56,156 nt of DNA from the NCBI RefSeq assembly GCF_002080045.1, contig NZ_MUIN01000015.1, positions 224,223 to 280,378 of the forward strand, in the 5' to 3' direction. Of the stretch, positions 8,835 through 16,055 are shown piece by piece (position 1 is the first letter of the stretch; the number at the start of each line of letters is the position of its first letter). The notes beneath the pieces were generated by a model. The model was not told the origin of the DNA. It ran no database searches and was given only the letters and a program-made list of their open reading frames with translations. The position numbers were made by a program, and so were the translations under genes. The stretch comes from Pseudomonas sp. Bc-h. Lineage in GTDB: Bacteria > Pseudomonadota > Gammaproteobacteria > Pseudomonadales > Pseudomonadaceae.

Positions 8835-10239
8835 AGGTTTTCGACCTTGCAGCAGGAAACACCAACGCAAAACAGATCTTGCCCGGCGTTGGCTGATTCA
8901 CCGCAATTTCACCTCCATGCAACTGCATGATCGCGGCGACGATCGCCAAGCCCAGGCCATTGGAGTCCGAGCTTTGATGGCGCGAGGCGTCGCCGCGGTA
9001 AAAGCGGTCGAACAGTTTGCCGAGGGCTGATTCGCTCAGGACCGGGCCCTGGTTTTCCACTTCAATGCGGCGCTGGCCTGCGCCGTCGACCACGCGGATT
9101 TCGATTCCGCTGCCTTCATCGGCGTAGCGGATCGCGTTGGCCACCAGATTGCTCAAGGCCCTGCGCAACAGCAGTGGATCGGCGTTGAGCTTCCCGTTAC
9201 CCAAGCTGCGCAAGGTCATTTGCCGTTCCTCAGCCAGGCCTTCGAAATAGCCGGTCACCCGCTGCAGTTCATCTTCCAGGTCCAGCGTCTGGCGATTGAG
9301 CGCCGCCTGCGCGTCGTCGGCGCGGGCGAGGAACAGGATGCTTTCGACCATCCGCGAAATACGCTCCAGCTCTTCGAGGTTCGAGGCCAGCAGTGTCTGG
9401 TATTCGTCGGCGCTGCGCGGTTGGCGCAATGCGACCTGACAATGGCCCATCAATGAACCCACGGGCGTGCGAATCTCGTGGGCGAGGTCGGCGGAGAACT
9501 GGGTCAGGCGCTGATAACCGTCGGCCAGGCGGTCGAGCATTGCGTTGTAGGCGTCGCTCAGTTGCTGCAGTTCCACCGGCGTATCGCGGCTGTCCATGCG
9601 GCTGTCCAGCCGGGCCGGGGTGATGGCAGTGGCGTGGTCGGCCATTTTGCGCAGGGGGCGCAGACCTCGACGCAGCAACAGGTAACCCAATACGGCGGTC
9701 AGCACGAACGCCAGCGCCACTGCGAACAGAATGCGATCACGGAAATTGGCCAGCGTGGCCATTTCCTTGACCGCCAGATGGGCGGCGGTCAGGTGAACCA
9801 CCTTGCCACCGGAAAGCGCTTCGACGGTGGCTGCGCGCATGGGCACGTCCCCGTTGACCATTGCGCTGCGCAGGTCGTCCGAGCTGAGCGGGGCGTTGGC
9901 CTCGACCACCGGCATCTCGGGCAGCGGCGCATGCAGGGGATTGACCATGATCACCGGCGACTTGCCGGGCTCGGCAATGATGAAGATGTCGTCTTCGCTG
10001 TCGAGCATGTTCTCGAAGAGTTGAGGGCTGCTGCGCAAGGTGTCGAGGGTCAGGTCGTATTGCAGCAGTTTGCGAAAGTGATCGAGGCGCGCCAGCACCG
10101 CGTGGTCGCTGCGGGTCATCACCGAGGCCTTCATGGTCTCGTACAGGTACATGCCGGCGCTGGCCACGGCGAGCATGGCCACCACCGAAAACGCCAGGGT
10201 CGAGCGCAGGGTCAGGGAAGGCTGGCGTCGGGCTCGCAT
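8830..10239 (-). CDS. Heavy-metal/HprS-type sensor histidine kinase
   Basis: Inner-membrane sensor kinase of 469 residues. TM1 spans about residues 12-34 and TM2 about 168-189, flanking a periplasmic domain of roughly 130 residues. HAMP follows, then the H-box FSADLAHEIRTP with phospho-acceptor His about residue 254, an N-box (ALSNLVANAIRYAD) and a G-box (GLGLAIVAAIM). This is the CusS/HprS-like class. It overlaps the response regulator by 28 nt. Divergent from a periplasmic/molybdoenzyme operon, it more likely senses periplasmic oxidative or metal stress than a cytosolic signal; that is inference. Confidence 0.9.
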   Translation of the reverse strand: MRARRQPSLTLRSTLAFSVVAMLAVASAGMYLYETMKASVMTRSDHAVLARLDHFRKLLQYDLTLDTLRSSPQLFENMLDSEDDIFIIAEPGKSPVIMVNPLHAPLPEMPVVEANAPLSSDDLRSAMVNGDVPMRAATVEALSGGKVVHLTAAHLAVKEMATLANFRDRILFAVALAFVLTAVLGYLLLRRGLRPLRKMADHATAITPARLDSRMDSRDTPVELQQLSDAYNAMLDRLADGYQRLTQFSADLAHEIRTPVGSLMGHCQVALRQPRSADEYQTLLASNLEELERISRMVESILFLARADDAQAALNRQTLDLEDELQRVTGYFEGLAEERQMTLRSLGNGKLNADPLLLRRALSNLVANAIRYADEGSGIEIRVVDGAGQRRIEVENQGPVLSESALGKLFDRFYRGDASRHQSSDSNGLGLAIVAAIMQLHGGEIAVNQPTPGKICFALVFPAARSKTL

Positions 10240-10907
10240 GGCCGCACCTCGCAGACATAACCGATGCCGCGCACGGTGTGAATGAGTTTGACCGGGTAGG
10301 GCAGGTCGACCTTGCTGCGCAGGCGTTTGATCGCGACGTCGACCACGTTGGTGTCGCTGTCGAAATTCATGTCCCAGACTTCCGAGGCGATCTGCGCGCG
10401 GGACAGCACGTCGCCTTCGCGGCGCAGGAACAGATGCAGCAGGGCGAATTCCTTGTTGGTCAGGGTGATCACTTGTTGCTGGCGAGTGACGCGGCGGCGC
10501 AGCAGGTCCAGTTCCAGGTCAGCCAGATGAAAGTGATCGGCCTCGCGCACCACGCCACGGCGCAGGATCGTGCGAATCCGCAGCAGCAGTTCGGTAAAGG
10601 AAAAGGGTTTGACCAGATAGTCGTCGGCGCCCAGTTCCAGGCCACGAATGCGGTCCTGAAGCTGGTCGCGAGCGGTGAGAAACAGCACCGGCACGTCCTG
10701 CTTGGCGCGCAGCACTTCGATGATCTGCCAGCCGTCGATGCCCGGCAGCATCACATCCAGCACCAGCAGGTCGTAACGGTGCTCCAGCGCCATGTGCAAG
10801 CCGTCTGCGCCGTGCTGGGTCCAGTCGACCTTGTAGCCGGACTCGCTGAGGCCCTTCTTCAGGTACTCACCAGTCTTGGTGTCGTCTTCGATAAGCAGGA
10901 TGTGCAT
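10212..10907 (-). CDS. OmpR-family response regulator (CusR/HprR-like)
   Basis: A 231-residue regulator. The receiver domain carries acidic residues E7/D8/D9, phospho-acceptor Asp about 51 (LLVLDVMLPG), the LTARD switch segment and the KPF lysine (DDYLVKPFSFTELLLRIR). The C-terminal winged helix has the typical SRAQIASEVWDMNFDSDTNVVDVAIKRLRSKVD motif. The ATG at 10907 (MHILLIEDD) is the family start; an upstream in-frame start would add 23 unrelated residues. DSDTNVVDVAIKRLR is characteristic of the CusR/CopR/HprR subgroup, which matches the boxes at 10994 and 11040. Confidence 0.92.
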   Translation of the reverse strand: MHILLIEDDTKTGEYLKKGLSESGYKVDWTQHGADGLHMALEHRYDLLVLDVMLPGIDGWQIIEVLRAKQDVPVLFLTARDQLQDRIRGLELGADDYLVKPFSFTELLLRIRTILRRGVVREADHFHLADLELDLLRRRVTRQQQVITLTNKEFALLHLFLRREGDVLSRAQIASEVWDMNFDSDTNVVDVAIKRLRSKVDLPYPVKLIHTVRGIGYVCEVRPCEPDASLP

Positions 10908-10993
10908 CGTGGGTGAGGCCCGGGTCGAAACGTCGTCAAACGGCTGAATGCCGCGTCGTGTGCGGAGTGTAACCAACGGGAGGTTTTCGGTCG

Positions 10994-11009
10994 GTTACAT
11001 TTTTGTCAT
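10994..11009. promoter_or_regulatory. CusR/HprR-like box 1
   Basis: GTTACATTTTTGTCAT matches the reverse complement of box 2 (ATGACATTTTTGTCAT) at 14 of 16 positions. It lies 86 bp upstream of the response-regulator start, suited to autoregulation. Such TGACA/TGTCA inverted repeats are bound by CusR/HprR-class regulators in E. coli. Confidence 0.6.
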
Positions 11010-11039
11010 CGGCGTCTGGGGCGTTCGGCGTCAGGGCGA

Positions 11040-11055
11040 ATGACAAAAATGTCAT
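11040..11055. promoter_or_regulatory. CusR/HprR-like box 2
   Basis: ATGACAAAAATGTCAT is a perfect 6-bp inverted repeat with a 4-bp A spacer, 83 bp upstream of the periplasmic protein start. Its centre is 46 bp from that of box 1. It closely resembles the ATGACAANNTTGTCAT element recognised by CusR and HprR. Two boxes between divergent units suggest shared control of both promoters. Confidence 0.7.
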
Positions 11056-11138
11056 CGCCCGGTCATTGTGCAGTGCCGGTTCGGGGTCGAGGATGGTCGT
11101 CATTCAACCCGCACCTCCAATCGACAAGGATCCTCACA

Positions 11139-11750
11139 ATGAAGATGAAGACTGCACTGTCCACCACCTTTGGCCTGCTGATGCTCAGCGCCGCGGTCAT
11201 GGCTTCGGCCGCTGACATGCCGGTGGTCAAGCCTCTGCGCGGCACCGTGGACAGCGTCGAAAACAACACCTTGAACTTCACCACCCGCTCCGGCGCTCAT
11301 CAAAGCATCGGCCTGAGCGACAAGACCGGCGTGCGCCTGGTGTCGAAGACCGACATCGACTCGATCAAGTCCGATAGCTTCATCGGCTCGGCCGCGACAC
11401 CCCAGGCTGACGGCACGCTGAAAGCGCTGGAAGTCACCGTGTTCGAAGCGAGCCTGAAGGGCAGCGGCGAAGGTCACTACGGCTGGCAGAACGCCGATGG
11501 CAGCACCGGAACCATGACCAATGGCACCGTGGGCAAGCTGACCAAGGCCAATGGCCGGACCCTGAGCGTTAGCTACAAGGGCGGCGAGAAGCAGCTGGTC
11601 GTGCCGCAAGACGTGCCGATTGCTTACGTCGAAGCCGGCAAGGTCGAGCAACTGGTCAAGGGCGCCAAGGTCGTGGTGTTTCCCGCTGAAGACGGCAAGA
11701 CTGCGCGCGGTGTAGCGGTCGGCAAGGATGGCTTCCAGCCGCCTATGTAA
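11139..11750 (+). CDS. Periplasmic beta-rich protein, DUF5666-like
   Basis: Exported protein of 203 residues whose exact role I do not recognise. A Sec signal peptide (MKMKTALSTTFGLLML...ASAAD, cleavage near residue 24) precedes short beta-type repeats of the form GTVDSVENNTLNFTTRSG and GTVGKLTKANGRTLSVSYKGGEKQLVVPQDVPI. These resemble the small OB-like folds of DUF5666 proteins. The ATG at 11139 follows AAGGA with good spacing. It is the first gene of the unit that continues with cytochrome b and the molybdoenzyme, and it faces two CusR/HprR-like boxes. A periplasmic accessory or sensor role is inferred from context only. Confidence 0.75.
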   Translation: MKMKTALSTTFGLLMLSAAVMASAADMPVVKPLRGTVDSVENNTLNFTTRSGAHQSIGLSDKTGVRLVSKTDIDSIKSDSFIGSAATPQADGTLKALEVTVFEASLKGSGEGHYGWQNADGSTGTMTNGTVGKLTKANGRTLSVSYKGGEKQLVVPQDVPIAYVEAGKVEQLVKGAKVVVFPAEDGKTARGVAVGKDGFQPPM

Positions 11751-11770
11751 CGTCGCGTTGAATCAAATCC

Positions 11771-11835
11771 GTAGCGGTCCGGCTTGCCGGCGGCGATTCG
11801 ATTGACGCCGCCGCCGGCAAGCCGTACTGCTACAG
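11771..11835. repeat. REP-like repeat A
   Basis: GTAGCGGTCCGGCTTGCCGG pairs with CCGCCGGCAAGCCGTACTGCTAC across a short loop. It lies between the periplasmic protein and the cytochrome b gene, where it could reduce read-through or stabilise upstream mRNA. Confidence 0.8.
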
Positions 11836-11866
11836 GTGTTACCACCGCCGTGACGAGCCTTACACC

Positions 11867-12490
11867 ATGAAAAAAACCAGAATTCATCCATGGCCCATCC
11901 GCCTGACACACTGGATCAACGCCTTCGGCATGGTCTGCATGTTCATGAGCGGTTGGGGCATCTATAACGCTTCGCCGTTGTTTCGCTTTTCCTTCCCCCG
12001 GGACTTCACCCTCGGCGGCTGGCTCGGCGGCGCGCTGGCCTGGCACTTCGCGGTGATGTGGCTGTTGGTGATCAACGGCCTGATCTACGTCCTGTACAGC
12101 CTGTTCAGCAAGCACTTCAAGCGCGACTTTCTGCCCGTCACCCCGGCGGCGGTCAAACGCGACCTGGCCGACGCCCTGCGTTTTCGTCTCAAGCATGAGA
12201 AGGGCGTCTACAACGCTGTGCAGCGCCTGATGTACTGGCTGGTGCTGGCGGCTGGCGTGTTGATCGTGGTGTCGGGGCTGGCGATCTGGAAACCGATTCA
12301 ACTGCAGGAACTCACCGCGCTTTTCGGCGGTTACGACTTCGCGCGCTTCGTGCATTTTGGCGCCATGACGGCCATTGGAGCGTTCGTGGTGGTGCATCTG
12401 GCGCTGGTGCTGCTGGTGCCCAAAACCCTGTTGCCGATGATTACCGGCGGTGTGAAGCCGGTTGCCAGTGGAAAGGTCGAACATGATTGA
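11867..12490 (+). CDS. Membrane cytochrome b (b561-like) electron donor
   Basis: A 207-residue integral membrane protein with four hydrophobic helices (about residues 18-38, 55-82, 118-142 and 165-190). Candidate haem-ligand histidines occur in HPWPIRLTHWINAFG, AWHFAVMWLLVING and FVHFGAMTAIGAFVVVHLALV. This is the cytochrome b/b6 domain layout of quinol-oxidising subunits that feed electrons to periplasmic enzymes. It ends 8 nt inside the next gene, so the two are translationally coupled. In role it parallels MsrQ, though the sequence family differs from classical MsrQ. Confidence 0.87.
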   Translation: MKKTRIHPWPIRLTHWINAFGMVCMFMSGWGIYNASPLFRFSFPRDFTLGGWLGGALAWHFAVMWLLVINGLIYVLYSLFSKHFKRDFLPVTPAAVKRDLADALRFRLKHEKGVYNAVQRLMYWLVLAAGVLIVVSGLAIWKPIQLQELTALFGGYDFARFVHFGAMTAIGAFVVVHLALVLLVPKTLLPMITGGVKPVASGKVEHD

Positions 12491-13253
12491 ACCAAAAAAA
12501 CGCGCGATCCTGCGCATCAAGCTGGAACCGGCCCAACAGACTCAGCTGGAAAGCATCCAACGCCGGAATTTTCTAAGAGGCGGGTTGACGGTGGGCGCGA
12601 TGGCGATGCTCACCGGCTGCAATCTGCAGGACGGCGATCAGGTGGACAAGGTGTTGTGGGCCATGTCGCGCTGGAACGATCGGGTTCAGGCCTGGCTGTT
12701 CAGCGGGCAGAAACTGGCGCCGACCTTTCGCAAGGAGCAGATCCGCAATCCGTTTCCGTTCAATGCGTTTTACGCCGAGGACGATATTCCGGATCTGGAT
12801 GTGGCGGACTGGAAACTCGGTGTGGGTGGTCTGGTTCGCGACAAGGCGCCCTGGACACTGGAGGGTCTGCGCAAACTGCCGCAGCGCAGCGATATCACGC
12901 GCCTGATTTGCGTCGAGGGCTGGAGCGCGATAGGCCAGTGGGGCGGCGTGCCGCTGCGCACGTTTCTGGAACATGTGGGCGCTGATACCACGGCGAAGTT
13001 CGTGGGGTTCAAATGCGCGGATCGGTATTACTCAAGCCTGGATATGCCGACTGCGTTGCATCCGCAGACCTTGCTGGCCCTGGATTTCGGCGAGGTGGCC
13101 TTGCCGCCGGAGTATGGTTATCCATTGCGCGTGAGGGTGCCGACGAAGTTGGGGTTCAAGAATCCCAAGCACATCGTCGAGATCTTCGTGACCAATGATT
13201 ATCCGGGGGGGTACTGGGAGGATCAGGGGTATAACTGGTTCAGCGGGATTTGA
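12483..13253 (+). CDS. Tat-exported molybdopterin oxidoreductase (sulfite oxidase fold)
   Basis: Periplasmic molybdoenzyme of 256 residues. A twin-arginine motif (RRNFLRGG, residues about 27-34) is followed by a hydrophobic stretch ending LTGC, so it may be a Tat lipoprotein anchored at Cys about 46. The Mo-binding core shows RLICVEGWSAIGQWGGVPL, with the predicted molybdenum-ligand Cys about residue 143. It ends in a conserved DDYPGGYWEDQGYNWF-like tail. It is shorter than E. coli MsrP (334 aa). The ATG at 12483 was chosen over an upstream in-frame start. The substrate is unknown; methionine sulfoxide or another S/N-oxide is an inference from the cytochrome b and HprSR-like partners. Confidence 0.88.
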   Translation: MIEPKKRAILRIKLEPAQQTQLESIQRRNFLRGGLTVGAMAMLTGCNLQDGDQVDKVLWAMSRWNDRVQAWLFSGQKLAPTFRKEQIRNPFPFNAFYAEDDIPDLDVADWKLGVGGLVRDKAPWTLEGLRKLPQRSDITRLICVEGWSAIGQWGGVPLRTFLEHVGADTTAKFVGFKCADRYYSSLDMPTALHPQTLLALDFGEVALPPEYGYPLRVRVPTKLGFKNPKHIVEIFVTNDYPGGYWEDQGYNWFSGI

Positions 13254-13409
13254 CCTTGTGGGGCGCTTGGGTTGGGGCTGGGTTTTGGGTGTATATCCGT
13301 TATTCGCAATGGCGGCGCCGGGCTTTTTCTGCCTGACGGCAGAGCATTTCGCCTCCGGCGAAACTGGTTAGGCATTACCCAAATCAGACCCCAAGCCAAC
13401 GCCACCCAT

Positions 13410-14195
13410 TTATTCCGCAAAATCCGCCTCATGCCTGGCCAGAATCCGCTTCACACTCTCCAGGTGCAACCGCGCGCTTTCAGCATCTTCCTCGCTCATC
13501 TGCCGAGCCGTACGCACAAGAATCTCCGGATCGATGACCTTCAACGGCCGCCCGGTACTCATTGCCTTGAGCTGCACTTCTGCCGCGCGTTCCAGGTAGT
13601 ACACGTCATCCCAGGCCTGCGCGATGCTCGGCGCCGTGACCATCACGCCATGGTTCTTTAGAAACACGATATCGGCCTGCCCCATGGACGCGGCAATGCG
13701 ATCCCCCTCCTGATTGTCCAGCGCCAGGCCGTTGTAATGCTCGTCGACCGCCACCCGACCGTAGAACTTCAACGCCGTCTGCCCAGCCCAGGCGAGCGGC
13801 TCGCCCTCGATCATCGCCAGCGCCGTGGCGTTCGGCATGTGGGTATGAAATGCAGCTGCCGCGCCAGGCTTTTGCAGATGCAGACGCGCATGGATATAAA
13901 AGGCAGTGGCCTCCGGCTTGCCATCGCCCATCACCACGTTGCCGTCGAAGTCACAGATCAACAGGCTCGACGCCGTGATCTCCTCGAACGACAGCCCGTA
14001 TGGGTTGACCAGAAACAACTCCGGATGCCCCGGTACCAACGCTGAAAAGTGATTGCAGATGCCCTCGCTCAGCCCCAGCCGCGCGGCCATGCGCAGGCTC
14101 GCGGCCAGATCGATGCGAGCCGCCCGCACTTGAGGGTTATCGAGATCGTGATACTGCCTGTCGCCTCGCAGGACATTGCGCAGATCATGCGCCAT
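13410..14195 (-). CDS. Class II aldolase/adducin family protein
   Basis: Cytosolic metal-dependent aldolase-fold protein of 261 residues. Key segments are GICNHFSALVPG, the phosphate-loop-like region PYGLSFEEITASSL, the metal-binding FHTHMPNATALAM (two His) and VFLKNHGVMVTAPS (third His). The start at 14195 follows GGAG; an upstream in-frame start would run through the HAD gene. It lies 10 bp downstream of a HAD hydrolase, divergent from a LysR regulator, suggesting a small catabolic unit. Family members act on sugar phosphates or on hydroxy- or keto-acids; the substrate cannot be assigned. Confidence 0.87.
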   Translation of the reverse strand: MAHDLRNVLRGDRQYHDLDNPQVRAARIDLAASLRMAARLGLSEGICNHFSALVPGHPELFLVNPYGLSFEEITASSLLICDFDGNVVMGDGKPEATAFYIHARLHLQKPGAAAAFHTHMPNATALAMIEGEPLAWAGQTALKFYGRVAVDEHYNGLALDNQEGDRIAASMGQADIVFLKNHGVMVTAPSIAQAWDDVYYLERAAEVQLKAMSTGRPLKVIDPEILVRTARQMSEEDAESARLHLESVKRILARHEADFAE

Positions 14196-14205
14196 AAGAC
14201 TCTCC

Positions 14206-14916
14206 TTATTCGTTCGCCCAGCCCTTGCTGCGAATGTAGTCCGGGACTCTGGACAAGTCCGGCAGGGTCGCGTCAGGAGTGTAGTCCGGCAGCGGCTTGC
14301 GTTTGGTCCCGCGGTCGATCCATACGCAACGAAAGCCCATTTCCTTGGCCGCTTCCAGATCCAGATGCGGGCTGGCGCAGATGTGCAGTACGTCTTCGAC
14401 GCCCACGCCCAGTTGCTCGTGCGCATGCAGGAACAGCCGATGGTCGGGCTTGTAAGCCTGGGCCTGCTGCGCGGTGATCACTCGGTCGATGTAGCCACCG
14501 AGCTGGGCGACGTTGCCAGCGATGATGTCGTCGTCAGTGTTGGAGACGATGCACAGCATGAAGCCTTGCTCCTTGAGCCATTTCAGCGTGCCGTGCACTT
14601 CGGGGAAAGGCGGCATCTGACCGATGCGGCCGATCAGCAGATCGGCGTCTTTGGGCTCGAAAGGCATGCCCAGTTCTCCCAGTGTCAGCGACATCGACAA
14701 GCGTGAGATATCGGCGAATGAGCGATGGGGCGGCGTCTGCTCCAGGCGATGTTCATGGCGATCGTAAACCTCGATGAAGCGGTCGACGTCCGGCGCGGTG
14801 TTGCCTTTACGGGCGAGCAGCTCGCGCACGCAGTCCAGCAGGCCTTCATCCCACTGAATCAGCGTGCCGTAGCAGTCAAAGGTCAGCCAGCGCGGACGTG
14901 GCAGGGAAGGGTTCAT
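14206..14916 (-). CDS. HAD hydrolase, haloacid dehalogenase type II-like
   Basis: A 236-residue HAD enzyme. Motif I is LTFDCYGTLIQWDEG (nucleophile Asp of DCYGT), motif II lies in LCIVSNTDDDI, motif III in AYKPDHRLFLHA (Lys), and motif IV in HICASPHLDLEAAKEMGFRCVWIDR. DCYGTL and the SPHLDLEAAK arrangement are typical of type II 2-haloacid dehalogenase-like proteins, many of which do not dehalogenate. The ATG at 14916 follows AGGAG. It is the first gene of the HAD/aldolase pair and lies opposite the LysR gene. The physiological substrate is unknown. Confidence 0.87.
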   Translation of the reverse strand: MNPSLPRPRWLTFDCYGTLIQWDEGLLDCVRELLARKGNTAPDVDRFIEVYDRHEHRLEQTPPHRSFADISRLSMSLTLGELGMPFEPKDADLLIGRIGQMPPFPEVHGTLKWLKEQGFMLCIVSNTDDDIIAGNVAQLGGYIDRVITAQQAQAYKPDHRLFLHAHEQLGVGVEDVLHICASPHLDLEAAKEMGFRCVWIDRGTKRKPLPDYTPDATLPDLSRVPDYIRSKGWANE

Positions 14917-14989
14917 GGGTGGCTCCTTTTTATGCGGGTGTCGAGTCACTCTAGGAGCCGTGGCGATAATCGTAAAATTAAATTAAAGT

Positions 14990-15018
14990 CGTAAATTAAT
15001 TCGATAAACAAATTTACG
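14990..15018. promoter_or_regulatory. Inverted repeat, probable LysR-type binding site
   Basis: CGTAAATT and AATTTACG form a perfect 8-bp inverted repeat separated by 13 bp, just before the lysR start. A third CGTAAAATT copy lies at 14971-14979. Position between divergent lysR and its likely target fits a LysR recognition/activation site pair. Confidence 0.55.
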
Positions 15019-15026
15019 GTGGCGTC

Positions 15027-15884
15027 ATGTTTGACCTGGAACTGCTACGCACCTTCGTGTCGGTGGTTGATGCCGGTGGTTTCACCAAGGCGGGAGAGCG
15101 GGTCAATCGCACTCAGTCGACGGTCAGCCAGCAGATCCGCAAGCTTGAAGAGCAATTGGGCCGGCCGTTGTTGTTGCGCCAGCGCGCCAGCAAACACATC
15201 GAGCTGACCGAGGACGGTGAGCGCCTGATCGGCTATGCCCGGCGTCTGGTGGCGTTGTCACTGGAAGCTCACAGCGTGCTGTGTCGCGGTGATGAAACCG
15301 GTGTCGTGAAACTCGGCGTGCCGGAAGACTTCGATGTGCAGCGTTTGATGGGTCTGTTGTCCGGCTTCGCGCAGAAATACCCACGCATCCGTCTGGATAC
15401 GGTCAACGGGCTAAGTGTCGATCTGCACGAACGGCTTGAGCGCAAGGAAATCGACCTGGCGCTGCTCAAGCGTGATCGGTTGGCAAAACAGGAGCCTGCG
15501 TTGGCCAGCTGGCCGGAGCAGGTGAATTGGGTCGCCGGGAGCAAGCTGCGTAGCATTGAGGATCCTGTGCCCCTGGTGGTCTATCCCCAGGGCTGTATTT
15601 ACCGCAATCGCATCGTTCATGCACTGGAGTCGTCCGGTCGAAGCTGGCGCGTTGCGTTCGCCAGTCAAAGTCTGGTGGGCATTCAGGCGGCGGTGTCGGC
15701 AGGGTTGGGGATCAGTCTTCTACCGGCATCGGCCATGCTGGCGGATCACCGATTACTGAGCGTGGAGGAAGGGTTTGCACCGGTCCCTGCCAGCGAACTG
15801 GCGTTGATCTCAGGGAGCCGTTTATTGACCGATGTACAGCGCACGTTGGTGGAGTACATGAAAGGCGAGATGACCGGAAACTGA
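15027..15884 (+). CDS. LysR-family transcriptional regulator
   Basis: A 285-residue LysR regulator. N-terminal winged HTH: LLRTFVSVVDAGGFTKAGERVNRTQSTVSQQIRKLEEQLGRPLLLR. A linker helix and a two-lobed effector domain follow (residues about 90-285, for example VKLGVPEDFDVQRL and SQSLVGIQAAVSAGLGISLLP). It is divergent from the HAD/aldolase pair across 110 bp with an AT-rich inverted repeat, so it probably controls that pair. The effector is unknown. Confidence 0.92.
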   Translation: MFDLELLRTFVSVVDAGGFTKAGERVNRTQSTVSQQIRKLEEQLGRPLLLRQRASKHIELTEDGERLIGYARRLVALSLEAHSVLCRGDETGVVKLGVPEDFDVQRLMGLLSGFAQKYPRIRLDTVNGLSVDLHERLERKEIDLALLKRDRLAKQEPALASWPEQVNWVAGSKLRSIEDPVPLVVYPQGCIYRNRIVHALESSGRSWRVAFASQSLVGIQAAVSAGLGISLLPASAMLADHRLLSVEEGFAPVPASELALISGSRLLTDVQRTLVEYMKGEMTGN

Positions 15885-15902
15885 TCTAAAAATGCCAGTC
15901 AT

Positions 15903-15948
15903 AAAAAATCCGCGCAGACCCGAAACGAACTCAGGGCGCTGCGCGGAT
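15903..15948 (-). terminator. Rho-independent terminator after the micro-ORF
   Basis: Read on the minus strand, ATCCGCGCAG / CTGCGCGGAT forms a 10-bp stem followed by a run of six T (plus-strand A-run 15903-15908). It ends the unit made of the membrane protein and the 24-codon ORF, 15 bp after the latter, and also lies behind the convergent lysR. Confidence 0.75.
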
Positions 15949-15962
15949 CGTCTACGACTCGG

Positions 15963-16037
15963 TCAATGCATGAACAGTGCAATCAGGATAATCACCGGGA
16001 TTGGCACACCCAGGAACCACAGCAGTAATGAGCGCAT
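15963..16037 (-). CDS. 24-residue hydrophobic membrane micro-ORF
   Basis: ATG at 16037 to TGA gives a 24-residue peptide starting MRSLLLWFLG and ending in LIALFMH: one short basic end and a single membrane-spanning stretch. Its ribosome-binding site is a consensus AAGGAG (16045-16050) with 7 nt spacing. It lies 18 bp after the membrane protein gene and 15 bp before a rho-independent terminator, so it sits neatly inside that transcript. The name and function are unknown to me; a small membrane protein is the natural reading. Confidence 0.7.
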   Translation of the reverse strand: MRSLLLWFLGVPIPVIILIALFMH

Positions 16038-16055
16038 GACAATTCTCCTTGATAC

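Noticed and set aside
14196..14426. Upstream extension of the class II aldolase frame
   Set aside because: It would overlap the HAD gene out of frame; the ATG at 14195 follows GGAG.
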